Assembly: GCA_944389425.1 (NCBI GenBank)
Contig: CALXMH010000012.1
Coordinates: forward strand, 1-39,799
Length of the DNA stretch: 39,799 bases
Direction of reading: 5' to 3'
Origin: an uncultured Clostridia bacterium
Lineage (GTDB): Bacteria; Bacillota; Clostridia; TANB77; CAG-508
Positions 19,943 to 28,610 of the stretch are shown here, in pieces; position 1 is the stretch's first letter, and every line of letters begins with the position of its first letter. The notes beneath the pieces were generated by a model. It searched no databases and was not told the origin of the DNA. It worked only from the letters and a program-made list of their open reading frames with translations. Both the position numbers and the translations under genes were made by a program.

Positions 19943-20064
19943 AAATTTAAGATGTGTCCCCAGCGATAAGCAATATGATGCCCCGAAAAAGGCATCATAT
20001 TGCTATTTTTAAAATTTAAGATGTGTCCCCAATGAGGTATTTTACCCCATTGAGAAACGTCCCC
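19943..20064. repeat. REP-like palindromic repeat cluster
   Basis: Two perfect copies of the 20-mer AAATTTAAGATGTGTCCCCA (19943-19962, 20012-20031) flank a perfect 14-bp hairpin (19969-19982 with 19991-20004). The second copy continues into a hairpin, AATGAGGTA / TACCCCATT, then GAAACGTCCCC. A diverged copy of this last unit lies at 32139-32184. GGGGAC-bounded palindromes of this kind often accompany RAYT/IS200-type transposases. No transposase is present here. Confidence 0.7.
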
Positions 20065-21542
20065 TATAGTATTATACAAATTAGTCCGCCGCTTCCTTCG
20101 TTTACTATTCTTTCTAGTGTTTCTTGTAGTTTGCATTGGGCTTCTTCCGGCATTTTGCATAGTTTGTTTTGTAGTCCTTCGTTTACTAGTTCGTGTAGGC
20201 TTTTTCCAAATATGTTAGATTCCCATATTTTTTTAGGGTCATTTTCAAATTCTGATAGCAGATAATTTACTAGTTCTTCTGATTGTTTTTCACTTCCTAC
20301 AATTGGTGATACTTCTGTTTCTATATCTGCTTTTATCATATGTATGCTTGGTGCTTTTGCTCTTAGTTTAACACCAAATCTTGACCCTTGCTTTACCATT
20401 TCTGGTTCTTCTAATATTAAGTCTTCCATACTTGGTGTTACAATTCCATAACCTTTTGCTTTAACTTCTTCCATTGCATATTCTATTTTACTATATTCTT
20501 TTTTTACTCTTGCTAAGTCTGTTATTATAGAGAATAAGTCTCCTTCATTTTCTACTGTCACACCAGAAATTTCTGTTAATATTTGATAAAATAGTTCATC
20601 TTTTAAACTAATTTCTACTGTTACAGCACCTGTTCCAAGTTTCATTTCTTGTGCTTCTACTTTTTTTATAATTTCTGTTTTTTGAATTTTTTCTATTCCT
20701 GTATTAATTTGTTTTAGAGTTTGTATTCCACTAAAAGCTTCTTTTATGTCTGTATAAAGAGTATTTTTTATCCAATGCTCTGAGTTTAAACCTTCTACCC
20801 ATTTTGGAAGTTCAATATTAATTCTTTCCACTGGGAATTCGTATAGAATTTTGCTAAATATTTGATTAATATCATCTATATTTAGATCTAAGCAATTTGC
20901 TCTCATTACGCTAACACCATATTTTTTCTCCATGTTTTCTGCTAATGAAATAGTATATTCGGAATTTGGGTTTTCTGCATTTAATACAATTACAAATGGC
21001 TTTTTTAAATCTTTTAATTCTTTTACTACTCTTTCTTCTGCTTCTACATAATCTTCTCTTGGAATGTCTGTTATAGTTCCATCTGTTGTTACTAAAATTC
21101 CTATTGTTGAGTGTTCTGTTATAACTTTTCTTGTTCCTATTTCTGCTGCTATTTCAAATGGCATTTCTTCTTCTGACCATGGCGTTTTTACCATTCTCGG
21201 CATGTCATCTTCTAAATATCCAATTGCATTATCTACTAAATATCCTACACAGTCTACAAGTCTTGTTTTTAGTTTTAAGTTGTTTTCTATTGTAATTTCT
21301 ACTGCTTCATTTGGAATAAATTTTGGTTCTGTTGTCATTATTGTTCTACCTGCTGCACTTTGTGGCAGCTCATCTCTTGCTCTTTCTTTTTTATATGTAT
21401 TTTCAATATTAGGTATAACAAGTAAGTCCATAAATTTTTTAATAAATGTAGATTTTCCTGTTCTTACCGGTCCTACAACACCAACATATATATCCCCTTC
21501 TGTTCTTTTTGCTATATCTGCATATATTTCTAAGTTATCCAT
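20064..21542 (-). CDS. spoIVA: SpoIVA, stage IV sporulation coat-morphogenesis ATPase
   Basis: 492 residues, the standard length and start (MDNLEIYADIAKRTEGDIYVG without the last residues). A TRAFAC-type P-loop GPVRTGKST lies at residues 24-32. The conserved TTEPKFIPNEAVEI and LVDCVGYLV follow, then the long middle and C-terminal polymerisation domains ending in a hydrophobic tail (GGLICIIL). SpoIVA polymerises on the forespore surface under ATP hydrolysis as the base of the spore coat. The ribosome site is AGGAGG. It is convergent with ylbJ and divergent from the germination operon. It is strong evidence that this lineage is or was spore-forming. Confidence 0.97.
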   Translation of the reverse strand: MDNLEIYADIAKRTEGDIYVGVVGPVRTGKSTFIKKFMDLLVIPNIENTYKKERARDELPQSAAGRTIMTTEPKFIPNEAVEITIENNLKLKTRLVDCVGYLVDNAIGYLEDDMPRMVKTPWSEEEMPFEIAAEIGTRKVITEHSTIGILVTTDGTITDIPREDYVEAEERVVKELKDLKKPFVIVLNAENPNSEYTISLAENMEKKYGVSVMRANCLDLNIDDINQIFSKILYEFPVERINIELPKWVEGLNSEHWIKNTLYTDIKEAFSGIQTLKQINTGIEKIQKTEIIKKVEAQEMKLGTGAVTVEISLKDELFYQILTEISGVTVENEGDLFSIITDLARVKKEYSKIEYAMEEVKAKGYGIVTPSMEDLILEEPEMVKQGSRFGVKLRAKAPSIHMIKADIETEVSPIVGSEKQSEELVNYLLSEFENDPKKIWESNIFGKSLHELVNEGLQNKLCKMPEEAQCKLQETLERIVNEGSGGLICIIL

Positions 21543-21651
21543 ACAAATTTTACCTCCTACAAAAATGTTTGTACTACTAAACTTTAATAAATGTATATTA
21601 TTTTTGTATCAGATTATACCTATTTTTTTATTTTTTCTAAAATTTTCCATA

Positions 21652-21682
21652 GTATATATTTTTCACTTTTTGGCACATAATA
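21652..21682 (+). promoter_or_regulatory. possible sigma-G promoter of the ger operon
   Basis: GTATA (21652-21656) and CATAATA (21676-21682), 18-19 bases apart, resemble the forespore sigma-G consensus. They lie about 30 bases before gerXA, where such a promoter is expected. Match is weak. Confidence 0.3.
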
Positions 21683-21710
21683 CTAATAATGATTAATTTA
21701 GGAGTTTAAA

Positions 21711-23405
21711 ATGGAAAAATCAAATAAATTAACTAGTTTATTAAAAAATATATTCACTTATCAAGAAAATGAAGAATATAATTTTTATTTATCAAACGAA
21801 AATTCTATGAATCCCAGTCCTGCTACTGATGAATTTGCTGAATATAAGGAAATTTTTAGTAGTATTAATGTGAATTTGGAATATTTAAAATATAAATACA
21901 ATGCTTTGATAAATAGTGATGTAAAATTTAGAGAGTTTCAGTTTGCTGTGCAAGATAAACAATATAATGCTTGTATTATTTATATAGATGGAATGGTAAA
22001 TTCTCAAATTATAAATGACTTTATTTTAAAGCCACTTATGCTTTTAGATAAAGGAAATAAACATAAATCTATTCCTACTGCCATTAGTAATAATATTACT
22101 GTTAGGAAAGTTAAAAAATTTAATTTGGAAGATTATGTTTATAATTCACTAATTCCTCAGAATGATATAAAAAAGGTATCTGAATTTAGTGAAATAATCT
22201 CAGATATTAATTCTGGAAATTGTGCATTATTAATAGATACAATGGCAGGTGCTTTTAGTTTAGATGTTAAAGGTTTTAAACATAGAGGTGTTTCAGAACC
22301 TCAAAATGAAATTGTTGTAAGGGGTTCACAAGAAGCTTTTGTTGAAGTTATTAGAGTTAATACATCTATACTTCGTCGTTTGGTAAATAGCGAAAATTTA
22401 ATTGTTGAAAATTCTACTGTTGGTAAGATTAGTAAAACAAAAGTGGCTATTTGCTATTTAAAAAATATTGCAAATGATGATTTAGTTGGTGAAGTTAAGT
22501 ATAGAATTAATAATTTGGATATTGATTCATTAGTCTCTTCTGGTCAATTAGAACAATTAATTCAAGATAATGGTTCTACTAGCTTTCCTCAAATGATTTC
22601 TACCGAAAGACCAGATAAAGTTGTTAATTTATTATTCGAAGGTAGAGTTGCTATTATTATAAATGGTTCACCTTATGTTTTGGTTTGTCCTGGTATATTT
22701 GTAGATTTTATTTCTTCGCCAGAAGATTTAAATTTGAAATATCAATTTTCTAACATTTTAAGAGTAATTAGAATTATTGCAATTTTCTTCTCTTTATTGC
22801 TTCCTGGCTTGTATATTGCAATAACAACTTATCACCCAGAGCTCATTCCCACAGAGCTGCTGTTTGCAATAGCAGCTTCTCGTGAGTCTGTTCCATTTCC
22901 AATTATTTTTGAAATTGTGGTTATGGAAATATCTTTTGAACTTATAAGAGAAGCTGGGCTTAGAGTTCCTTCTCCTATTGGTCCTACTATTGGTATTGTT
23001 GGAGCATTAATTTTAGGTGAAGCAGCTGTTAGTGCAAGTATTGTTAGTCCTATTTTAATAATAGTAGTTTCTATTACTGCTATATGTTCTTTTGCCGTAC
23101 CAGATTATTCATTAAGCTTTACTCTTAGATTTTTACGCTTTTTATTCCTATTTTTAGGATATATTGCTGGATTTTTAGGAATTGCTTTTGGATTATTTGT
23201 TTATTGTGCTATTTTAGCCGGACTTAAATCTTTTGGAGTATCTTACTTATCACCTTATTTCCCTTGTGAAAATAAAGATACTGAATCTACAATATTTTTA
23301 AAACCAATTTGGCTTAGAGAAAAGCGTTCTAGCTTTTTAGATCCAAAAAGAATAAATGAAGAAGGAACTATTAGTATGTTATGGAAAAGGCCAAAGAAAA
23401 ATTAA
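21711..23405 (+). CDS. gerXA: GerA-family spore germinant receptor subunit A
   Basis: 564 residues. A large soluble N-terminal region (about 1-345) contains the family segments IYIDGMVNSQIINDFILKP and VVRGSQEAFVE. Four to five membrane helices follow, with the conserved PSPIGPTIGIVGALILG stretch. The A subunit forms the oligomeric channel core of the germinant receptor in the spore inner membrane. It starts at an ATG behind TAGGAG. It is first in an A-B-C order with 18-19-base gaps, plus a small fourth gene. Confidence 0.95.
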   Translation: MEKSNKLTSLLKNIFTYQENEEYNFYLSNENSMNPSPATDEFAEYKEIFSSINVNLEYLKYKYNALINSDVKFREFQFAVQDKQYNACIIYIDGMVNSQIINDFILKPLMLLDKGNKHKSIPTAISNNITVRKVKKFNLEDYVYNSLIPQNDIKKVSEFSEIISDINSGNCALLIDTMAGAFSLDVKGFKHRGVSEPQNEIVVRGSQEAFVEVIRVNTSILRRLVNSENLIVENSTVGKISKTKVAICYLKNIANDDLVGEVKYRINNLDIDSLVSSGQLEQLIQDNGSTSFPQMISTERPDKVVNLLFEGRVAIIINGSPYVLVCPGIFVDFISSPEDLNLKYQFSNILRVIRIIAIFFSLLLPGLYIAITTYHPELIPTELLFAIAASRESVPFPIIFEIVVMEISFELIREAGLRVPSPIGPTIGIVGALILGEAAVSASIVSPILIIVVSITAICSFAVPDYSLSFTLRFLRFLFLFLGYIAGFLGIAFGLFVYCAILAGLKSFGVSYLSPYFPCENKDTESTIFLKPIWLREKRSSFLDPKRINEEGTISMLWKRPKKN

Positions 23406-23423
23406 TTTTAAGGAGGATATTTT

Positions 23424-24518
23424 GTGAATTATAAAAATATATGTACAGCAGAAGCAATTGCTTTAATTGTAGTTATAATTATAAATCAAACTCTGCTTGG
23501 TGCAGCAAAAGATATTGTAATAGATACCGCTTCTTCTGCATGGATTCACACTATATTTATAAGTATAATTGCATTTGTTTTAGTATTTTTAATTAGTAAA
23601 TTATTTAGCAAATTCATTAATTTAGATATTATAGATTTATCTGAATTTCTTGCTGGAAAAATATTAAAAACAATTGTATGTATGCTTTTAATAGGTTTCT
23701 TTATTTTATCTGGTGCATTAATATTAAACCATATATCTAATTGTTTAAGTATTGTTTATCTTTCTAACACTAATATTTTATTTATAGTTTTGTTATTTTT
23801 AATAGGTACTGTAATAGTTGCAAGAAAAGATATTAATGCAGTAAGTAGAACTAATCTTATTATTTTATGTTTATTAGTAATACCTACAATTGTATTATTT
23901 ATTGTTACACAATCAGCGGGAAGGTTAGATAGTTTATTTCCTATTCTAGGATATGGGTTTGAAGAAACCTTTTTAGATAACACTACAAATTTATACGCAT
24001 TTAGTGGATTAATTTATCTATTTTTAATTACACCTATAATGAAGGATACAACTAAATATAGAAAAATAGCATTAATTGCTATTGGAATCTCCTCCTTATA
24101 CTTATTTTTTACAGTAACATCACTATTGCTTTCTTTTCCATTTTCTAGCCTTACAGAAGATTTACTTTCTGTATATTTACTTTCAAGAACTATGTCTTTT
24201 GGTTCGTTTTTGGAAAGAGTTGATGCAATATATGTATTTTTATGGATATTAAGTTCATTTTCTTATTTAAGTATTATTTTCTATTTCCTTACAAATACTT
24301 TTAAGAAGATGACAAATATAAAAAATAGAAATGGTGTATTATACAGTTTTGCAAGCATTATCCTTGGAGGTGCTCTTATTATTAAAGATGTTACAGATTT
24401 AAATTTTGGGCAAAAAATAATTTTTCCATATTATTTTATAATTTTACTTTTCATACTCTTAATGGTTTTACTTTTAGCTTACTTTAAGAGTAAAAAAGAG
24501 CCTGTACCTTTGAAATAA
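23424..24518 (+). CDS. gerXB: GerB-family spore germinant receptor subunit B
   Basis: 364 residues with about ten membrane helices, matching the spore germination APC-superfamily permeases that bind the germinant. The start is a GTG preceded by AAGGAGG, supported by the 18-base gap to gerXA. The germinant cannot be predicted from sequence by eye. Confidence 0.93.
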   Translation: MNYKNICTAEAIALIVVIIINQTLLGAAKDIVIDTASSAWIHTIFISIIAFVLVFLISKLFSKFINLDIIDLSEFLAGKILKTIVCMLLIGFFILSGALILNHISNCLSIVYLSNTNILFIVLLFLIGTVIVARKDINAVSRTNLIILCLLVIPTIVLFIVTQSAGRLDSLFPILGYGFEETFLDNTTNLYAFSGLIYLFLITPIMKDTTKYRKIALIAIGISSLYLFFTVTSLLLSFPFSSLTEDLLSVYLLSRTMSFGSFLERVDAIYVFLWILSSFSYLSIIFYFLTNTFKKMTNIKNRNGVLYSFASIILGGALIIKDVTDLNFGQKIIFPYYFIILLFILLMVLLLAYFKSKKEPVPLK

Positions 24519-24537
24519 AAAAGAAAGAGGATTTATT

Positions 24538-25770
24538 ATGAAAAAAGTTTTTGTATTTATAGGAATAATATTTGTAATTTTATTAATAATTTCATCTAAA
24601 TATAGTACCACTAGCCAAAGTATAGAAAATTTGGCATATGTAATTGCAATAGGTATAGATAATGGTGACAATGGTCTACTTGAAGTAACGCTTCAACTTG
24701 CAACTCCATCATCTAATTCTTCTGGTAGTGGTAGCTCAGAGCAATCTAGTGAATCTACTACAACTACGGTTGAGTGTTCTACAATTACTTCTGGACTTAA
24801 TTTAGTAAATAGTTATATTAGTAAAAAACTAAATTTATCTCATTGTAAAATTATAGTTTTTTCTGAAAAATTTGCCGCAAATGGTATATCAGATGAAATC
24901 TCTACATTAGCAAACAATGTTGAAATAAGACCAGATTGTAGCATAGTTATTTCTAAATGCGATGCAAAAGATTTTATTAATATTAATAAACCTGTTTTAG
25001 TTACATTAACTGCTAGATTTTATGAAGTTGTTGTAAATTCTGGTGACTATACTGGCTTTTCTACTAATGTTACATTACTTGATTTTTATAGAAATCTAAA
25101 AGACTATTCATCAGAAGCAATTGCTCTTTTGGCTGGTATAAATACTCCTTCTACACAAACTGCTCCTGATGATGTGAACTATGTAGATTTAGATAGTAGC
25201 TATTCTGCTGGTCAGGCATTAATTACAAATAAAAATAATATGCAAATAAATGGACTTGCTGTATTTCATAATGGATATTTTATTGGTGAATTAAATTCTA
25301 TAGATTCTATATGTTATTTAATTCTAAAAAATGAGCTACAATCCGCCATGATAAGTATTCCTGATCCTTTTAATAATACAGAAATTATAAATCTTTCTTT
25401 AATGCAACTTAAAAGTCCAGATATTTCTGTAAAACTAGTAAATGGCTCTCCATACATTTCTTGTAATGTTTATTTAAAAGCCAATATAGTTTCATTATCT
25501 TCTGGTTCCGATTTTTCTAAAAAGGAAAATTTAAATATTATTTCAGAATATGCAAATAGTTATTTAAAAGCACATATTACAGACTTTTTATATAAAACTT
25601 CAAAAGATTACGATTCTGATATAGTAGGCTTTGGCAAATACTTATTAAGTAATTATGCTACATTAGATGATTGGTATAATGAGAATTGGCAATCTAATTA
25701 TAAGAATTCATTTTTTGATGTTAATGTAGATACAACAATTATGAATTCAAGTTTAATTTTAAAGAATTAG
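24538..25770 (+). CDS. gerXC: GerC-family spore germinant receptor subunit C
   Basis: 410 residues. The N-terminal hydrophobic segment (about 3-20) is followed by the family start ENLAYVIAIGID and a serine-rich insert. The rest is the three-domain GerAC ectodomain. Usual C subunits are lipoproteins with a lipobox cysteine. Here no cysteine follows the hydrophobic stretch (IISSKYSTTSQ), so the protein is probably anchored by an uncleaved helix. The ribosome site is GAAAGAGG. It lies 19 bases behind gerXB. Confidence 0.92.
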   Translation: MKKVFVFIGIIFVILLIISSKYSTTSQSIENLAYVIAIGIDNGDNGLLEVTLQLATPSSNSSGSGSSEQSSESTTTTVECSTITSGLNLVNSYISKKLNLSHCKIIVFSEKFAANGISDEISTLANNVEIRPDCSIVISKCDAKDFININKPVLVTLTARFYEVVVNSGDYTGFSTNVTLLDFYRNLKDYSSEAIALLAGINTPSTQTAPDDVNYVDLDSSYSAGQALITNKNNMQINGLAVFHNGYFIGELNSIDSICYLILKNELQSAMISIPDPFNNTEIINLSLMQLKSPDISVKLVNGSPYISCNVYLKANIVSLSSGSDFSKKENLNIISEYANSYLKAHITDFLYKTSKDYDSDIVGFGKYLLSNYATLDDWYNENWQSNYKNSFFDVNVDTTIMNSSLILKN

Positions 25771-25779
25771 GGTGATATT

Positions 25780-25947
25780 ATGAGTATTTTCTTATGTATT
25801 TTAAGTATATTTGCATTTATAAAAACTATAAGTTATAGTTTTTTTGAATTAAATAAAAACAATAACAAGAGTGGTTTCATTCTTGTTATTGCTGTTGCTA
25901 TTATTGGTTTAGCATTTTCTAATATTGCTATTTGGTTTATATATTAA
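25780..25947 (+). CDS. small two-helix membrane protein, candidate Ger receptor D subunit
   Basis: 55 residues, MSIFLCILSIFAF to the end WFIY. Two hydrophobic helices (about 3-22 and 33-54) are separated by a short Asn/Lys-rich loop. It starts 9 bases after the gerXC stop behind AGGGTGAT, so it is translated from the same message. Some Bacillus ger operons carry a fourth gene for a roughly 60-75-residue two-helix D subunit that modulates receptor activity. Position and topology fit; sequence homology is untested. Confidence 0.7.
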   Translation: MSIFLCILSIFAFIKTISYSFFELNKNNNKSGFILVIAVAIIGLAFSNIAIWFIY

Positions 25948-25953
25948 ATATTT

Positions 25954-27792
25954 TTAAACTTTTTCTTCTACTCTTTCAAAAGATACTCTCCTTAATAATT
26001 TGCTAGCTTCTATTACTCTTATTTTTATTTTATCTCCTATTTTAAAGCTTACTCCTGTATGTTCACCTGTTAGTATCTTTTTTGTTTCATCATATAAAAA
26101 AAAGTCATCTCCTAAATTTTCAAATCTAATTAAGCCTTCGACAGTATTTTCTAATTCTACAAATACTCCAAATGCAGTTACACCACTTATTATTCCCTCA
26201 TAAATTTCTCCTATTTTATCTTCCATGAATTCAGCTTTCTTTATGTCTTCGGCTTCTCTTTCAATTGTTTGTGCTATTTTTTCTCTTTCAGAAGATTTTT
26301 CTGCATATTCAATTGCTTGTTTTTCAAATTTCTGTTTTTTCTTTTGGCTTATTTGGTTATTATTTTCTAGGTATTCTGATATTACTCTATGAATAAATAA
26401 ATCTGGATACCTTCTAATTGGAGATGTAAAGTGGCAATAATATTTACTAGCTATTCCAAAATGCCCTTTATTTTCACTTTCATATCTTGCTATTTTAAGT
26501 GTTCTTAATATTAATGTAGATATTACCTTTTCTTCTGGCGTTCCTTCTATTTCGTTTAATATTTTTGCAAATTCTTTTGGAGAAACTGTTCCATCTTTAT
26601 TTACTTTTACTTTATATCCCCTTTCATATAGAAATTTATTTAATTCTTCTATTTTGTCTAAATCTGGTGCTTCATGCACTCTGTATATAAATGGTGCTTT
26701 TAATTTATAAAATGTTTCTGCAATTTCTTCATTTGCTGTAAGCATAAATTGTTCTATTATTTCATTTGCAAAACTTAATTCATATCTTTTAATATCTACT
26801 ACTTTTCCATTTTCATCAAATATTATTTTTGTTTCTGGTATATTTAAGTTTAAACTTCCATTATTATCTCTTCTTTTTTGCAATATTTTTGCTAATTCTT
26901 CCATTAATTTAAAATCTTTTATATATTTTTCATATCTTTTTGTTACTGCTGAATCTGAATCATCTAAAATTTTTGCTACATTTGTGTATGTCATTCTTTC
27001 TTTTACATTTACTATTCCTTTTGAAATTTTAGAAGATTTTACTACTCCATTTTGGTCTATTTTCATAACAATTGCTAGAACAAACCTATCTTCACCTGCG
27101 TTTAAGCTACAAATTCCATTAGATAATTCAAATGGAAGCATTGGTACTACTCTATCTAGCATATATATGCTTGTCCCTCTATTTATTGCTTCTTTATCTA
27201 ATGCCATTCCTGGTTTTACATAGTAGCTTACATCGGCTATATACACACCCAATGTATACATTCCATTTTCATCTTTACTTATGGAAATTGCATCATCTAG
27301 GTCTTTTGAATCTTCCCCATCTATTGTAAAAATATTTAAATTCCTAAAATCTACTCTGTTTGGTATATCTTTTTTATCTATAAATTGATTTAAAGATTTA
27401 GCTTCTTTTTCTGCTTCTATTGGGAATTTTTCTGGAACACCATATTCTTTAATTAAACATTTCATTTCTATATCTCTTGCATCTGGGCTTCCTATTACAT
27501 CTATTATTATCCCTTCTATGCTTTTAGAATTTCTATCTGGAAGTTTAGTAACTTGTGCTAGTACTTTTTGCCCATTTTTTGCCTTTTTAGAATTCTTTTT
27601 AGAAATATATATATCTGTTGGTAGTTTCTTAAAATCTGGCACAACAAACCCAAAATTTCTTCCTTTTTCAAATGTTCCAATAAAAGTTTTATTTAAAATT
27701 TCTTCTATTTCATCTTTATTAATTTCTATCACTTTTTTTGGCTTTTTTGGCATTCTATATTCAATTCTTTTTCCTTTTTTTCTTTTTTTCAT
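25954..27792 (-). CDS. rnr: ribonuclease R (RNase II family)
   Basis: 612 residues. An N-terminal cold-shock domain (GTFEKGRNFGFVVPD) is followed by the RNB catalytic domain, with the acidic active-site cluster in TIDGEDSKDLDDAIS. The C-terminal S1 domain is GEIYEGIISGVTAFGVFVE. It degrades structured RNA 3' to 5'. It is shorter than the usual 700-800 residues and lacks the N-terminal helix-turn-helix domain and a long basic tail. It is the third gene of a minus-strand run mfd - methyltransferase - rnr with gaps of about 15 bases. Confidence 0.94.
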   Translation of the reverse strand: MKKRKKGKRIEYRMPKKPKKVIEINKDEIEEILNKTFIGTFEKGRNFGFVVPDFKKLPTDIYISKKNSKKAKNGQKVLAQVTKLPDRNSKSIEGIIIDVIGSPDARDIEMKCLIKEYGVPEKFPIEAEKEAKSLNQFIDKKDIPNRVDFRNLNIFTIDGEDSKDLDDAISISKDENGMYTLGVYIADVSYYVKPGMALDKEAINRGTSIYMLDRVVPMLPFELSNGICSLNAGEDRFVLAIVMKIDQNGVVKSSKISKGIVNVKERMTYTNVAKILDDSDSAVTKRYEKYIKDFKLMEELAKILQKRRDNNGSLNLNIPETKIIFDENGKVVDIKRYELSFANEIIEQFMLTANEEIAETFYKLKAPFIYRVHEAPDLDKIEELNKFLYERGYKVKVNKDGTVSPKEFAKILNEIEGTPEEKVISTLILRTLKIARYESENKGHFGIASKYYCHFTSPIRRYPDLFIHRVISEYLENNNQISQKKKQKFEKQAIEYAEKSSEREKIAQTIEREAEDIKKAEFMEDKIGEIYEGIISGVTAFGVFVELENTVEGLIRFENLGDDFFLYDETKKILTGEHTGVSFKIGDKIKIRVIEASKLLRRVSFERVEEKV

Positions 27793-27807
27793 ACTTAATT
27801 TCCTTTT

Positions 27808-28596
27808 TTATTTTATTTTTTGTCTTACATACTCATATAGTATTATACCTGTTGCAACAGAAGCATTTAAGCTTTCTGTTTTACCCAGCATTGGAATTTT
27901 TATTTTTTTATCTGCTAAACTTAAAATTTCTTTTGAAACTCCATTTGCTTCATTTCCAATAATTATAGCACATTTGCTATATTTTTCATCATAAATACTT
28001 GAATTTGTATTTAAATCTGTTGCTAATATTTTAAATTTATGTTTTTTTATTTCTTTTATTGTTTCTTGTAAATTTTCACTTTCTAAAACTTTTACTCTAA
28101 ATATAGCTCCCATCGTTGAGCGTACTACCTTAGGATTATATACATCTGAACTTCCTTTTGAAACTATTATTTGTTTTAAATTAACACTATCTAGGGTTCT
28201 TATTATAGTTCCTAAATTCCCAGGGTCTTGTAAATTATCTAATATTAATATTAAATCATCATCAAAGTTTATGTTATTTATATCATTATTTTTTTCTACA
28301 ACTGCTAAAACTCCTTGTGGATTAGATACATCTGTAAGAATATTAAAAACTTTTTCTGTAACATATATACAATTATATTTTGCCATTTCATATAATAGTT
28401 TTTTATCTAATGTCCCATTTTTTTCGCAATCATCACATACTACTATTGTTTTAATTTTTACTTTTTCTTGTATAGCTTCTTTTAAAAGTTTTATTCCCTC
28501 TATTATAAATTCTTTATTTTGGTCTCTATATTTTTTGTCTTTTAATTTTCTAATTTGCTTAATAGTTTCATTATCTTTACTCGAAATTACTTGCAA
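27808..28596 (-). CDS. TrmH/SpoU-family RNA 2'-O-methyltransferase
   Basis: 262 residues. An N-terminal substrate-binding domain of the SpoU type (about 1-95) precedes the SPOUT knot domain. Its three motifs are LDNLQDPGNLGTIIRT, IIIGNEANGVS and KIPMLGKTESLNASVA. It methylates ribose 2'-OH of rRNA or tRNA with S-adenosylmethionine; the target is not predictable here. It lies 14 bases downstream of mfd and 15 bases before rnr. Confidence 0.93.
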   Translation of the reverse strand: MQVISSKDNETIKQIRKLKDKKYRDQNKEFIIEGIKLLKEAIQEKVKIKTIVVCDDCEKNGTLDKKLLYEMAKYNCIYVTEKVFNILTDVSNPQGVLAVVEKNNDINNINFDDDLILILDNLQDPGNLGTIIRTLDSVNLKQIIVSKGSSDVYNPKVVRSTMGAIFRVKVLESENLQETIKEIKKHKFKILATDLNTNSSIYDEKYSKCAIIIGNEANGVSKEILSLADKKIKIPMLGKTESLNASVATGIILYEYVRQKIK

Positions 28597-28610
28597 TTTA
28601 TATTCTCCTC

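Noticed and set aside
19915-20160. 81-codon minus-strand frame over the repeat cluster
   Set aside because: It is made of the palindromic repeats plus an out-of-frame part of spoIVA and has no ribosome site.
21543-21710. Sigma-E promoters for spoIVA and ylbJ
   Set aside because: Some ATA-rich matches exist, but spacing or boxes were too poor to support a call.
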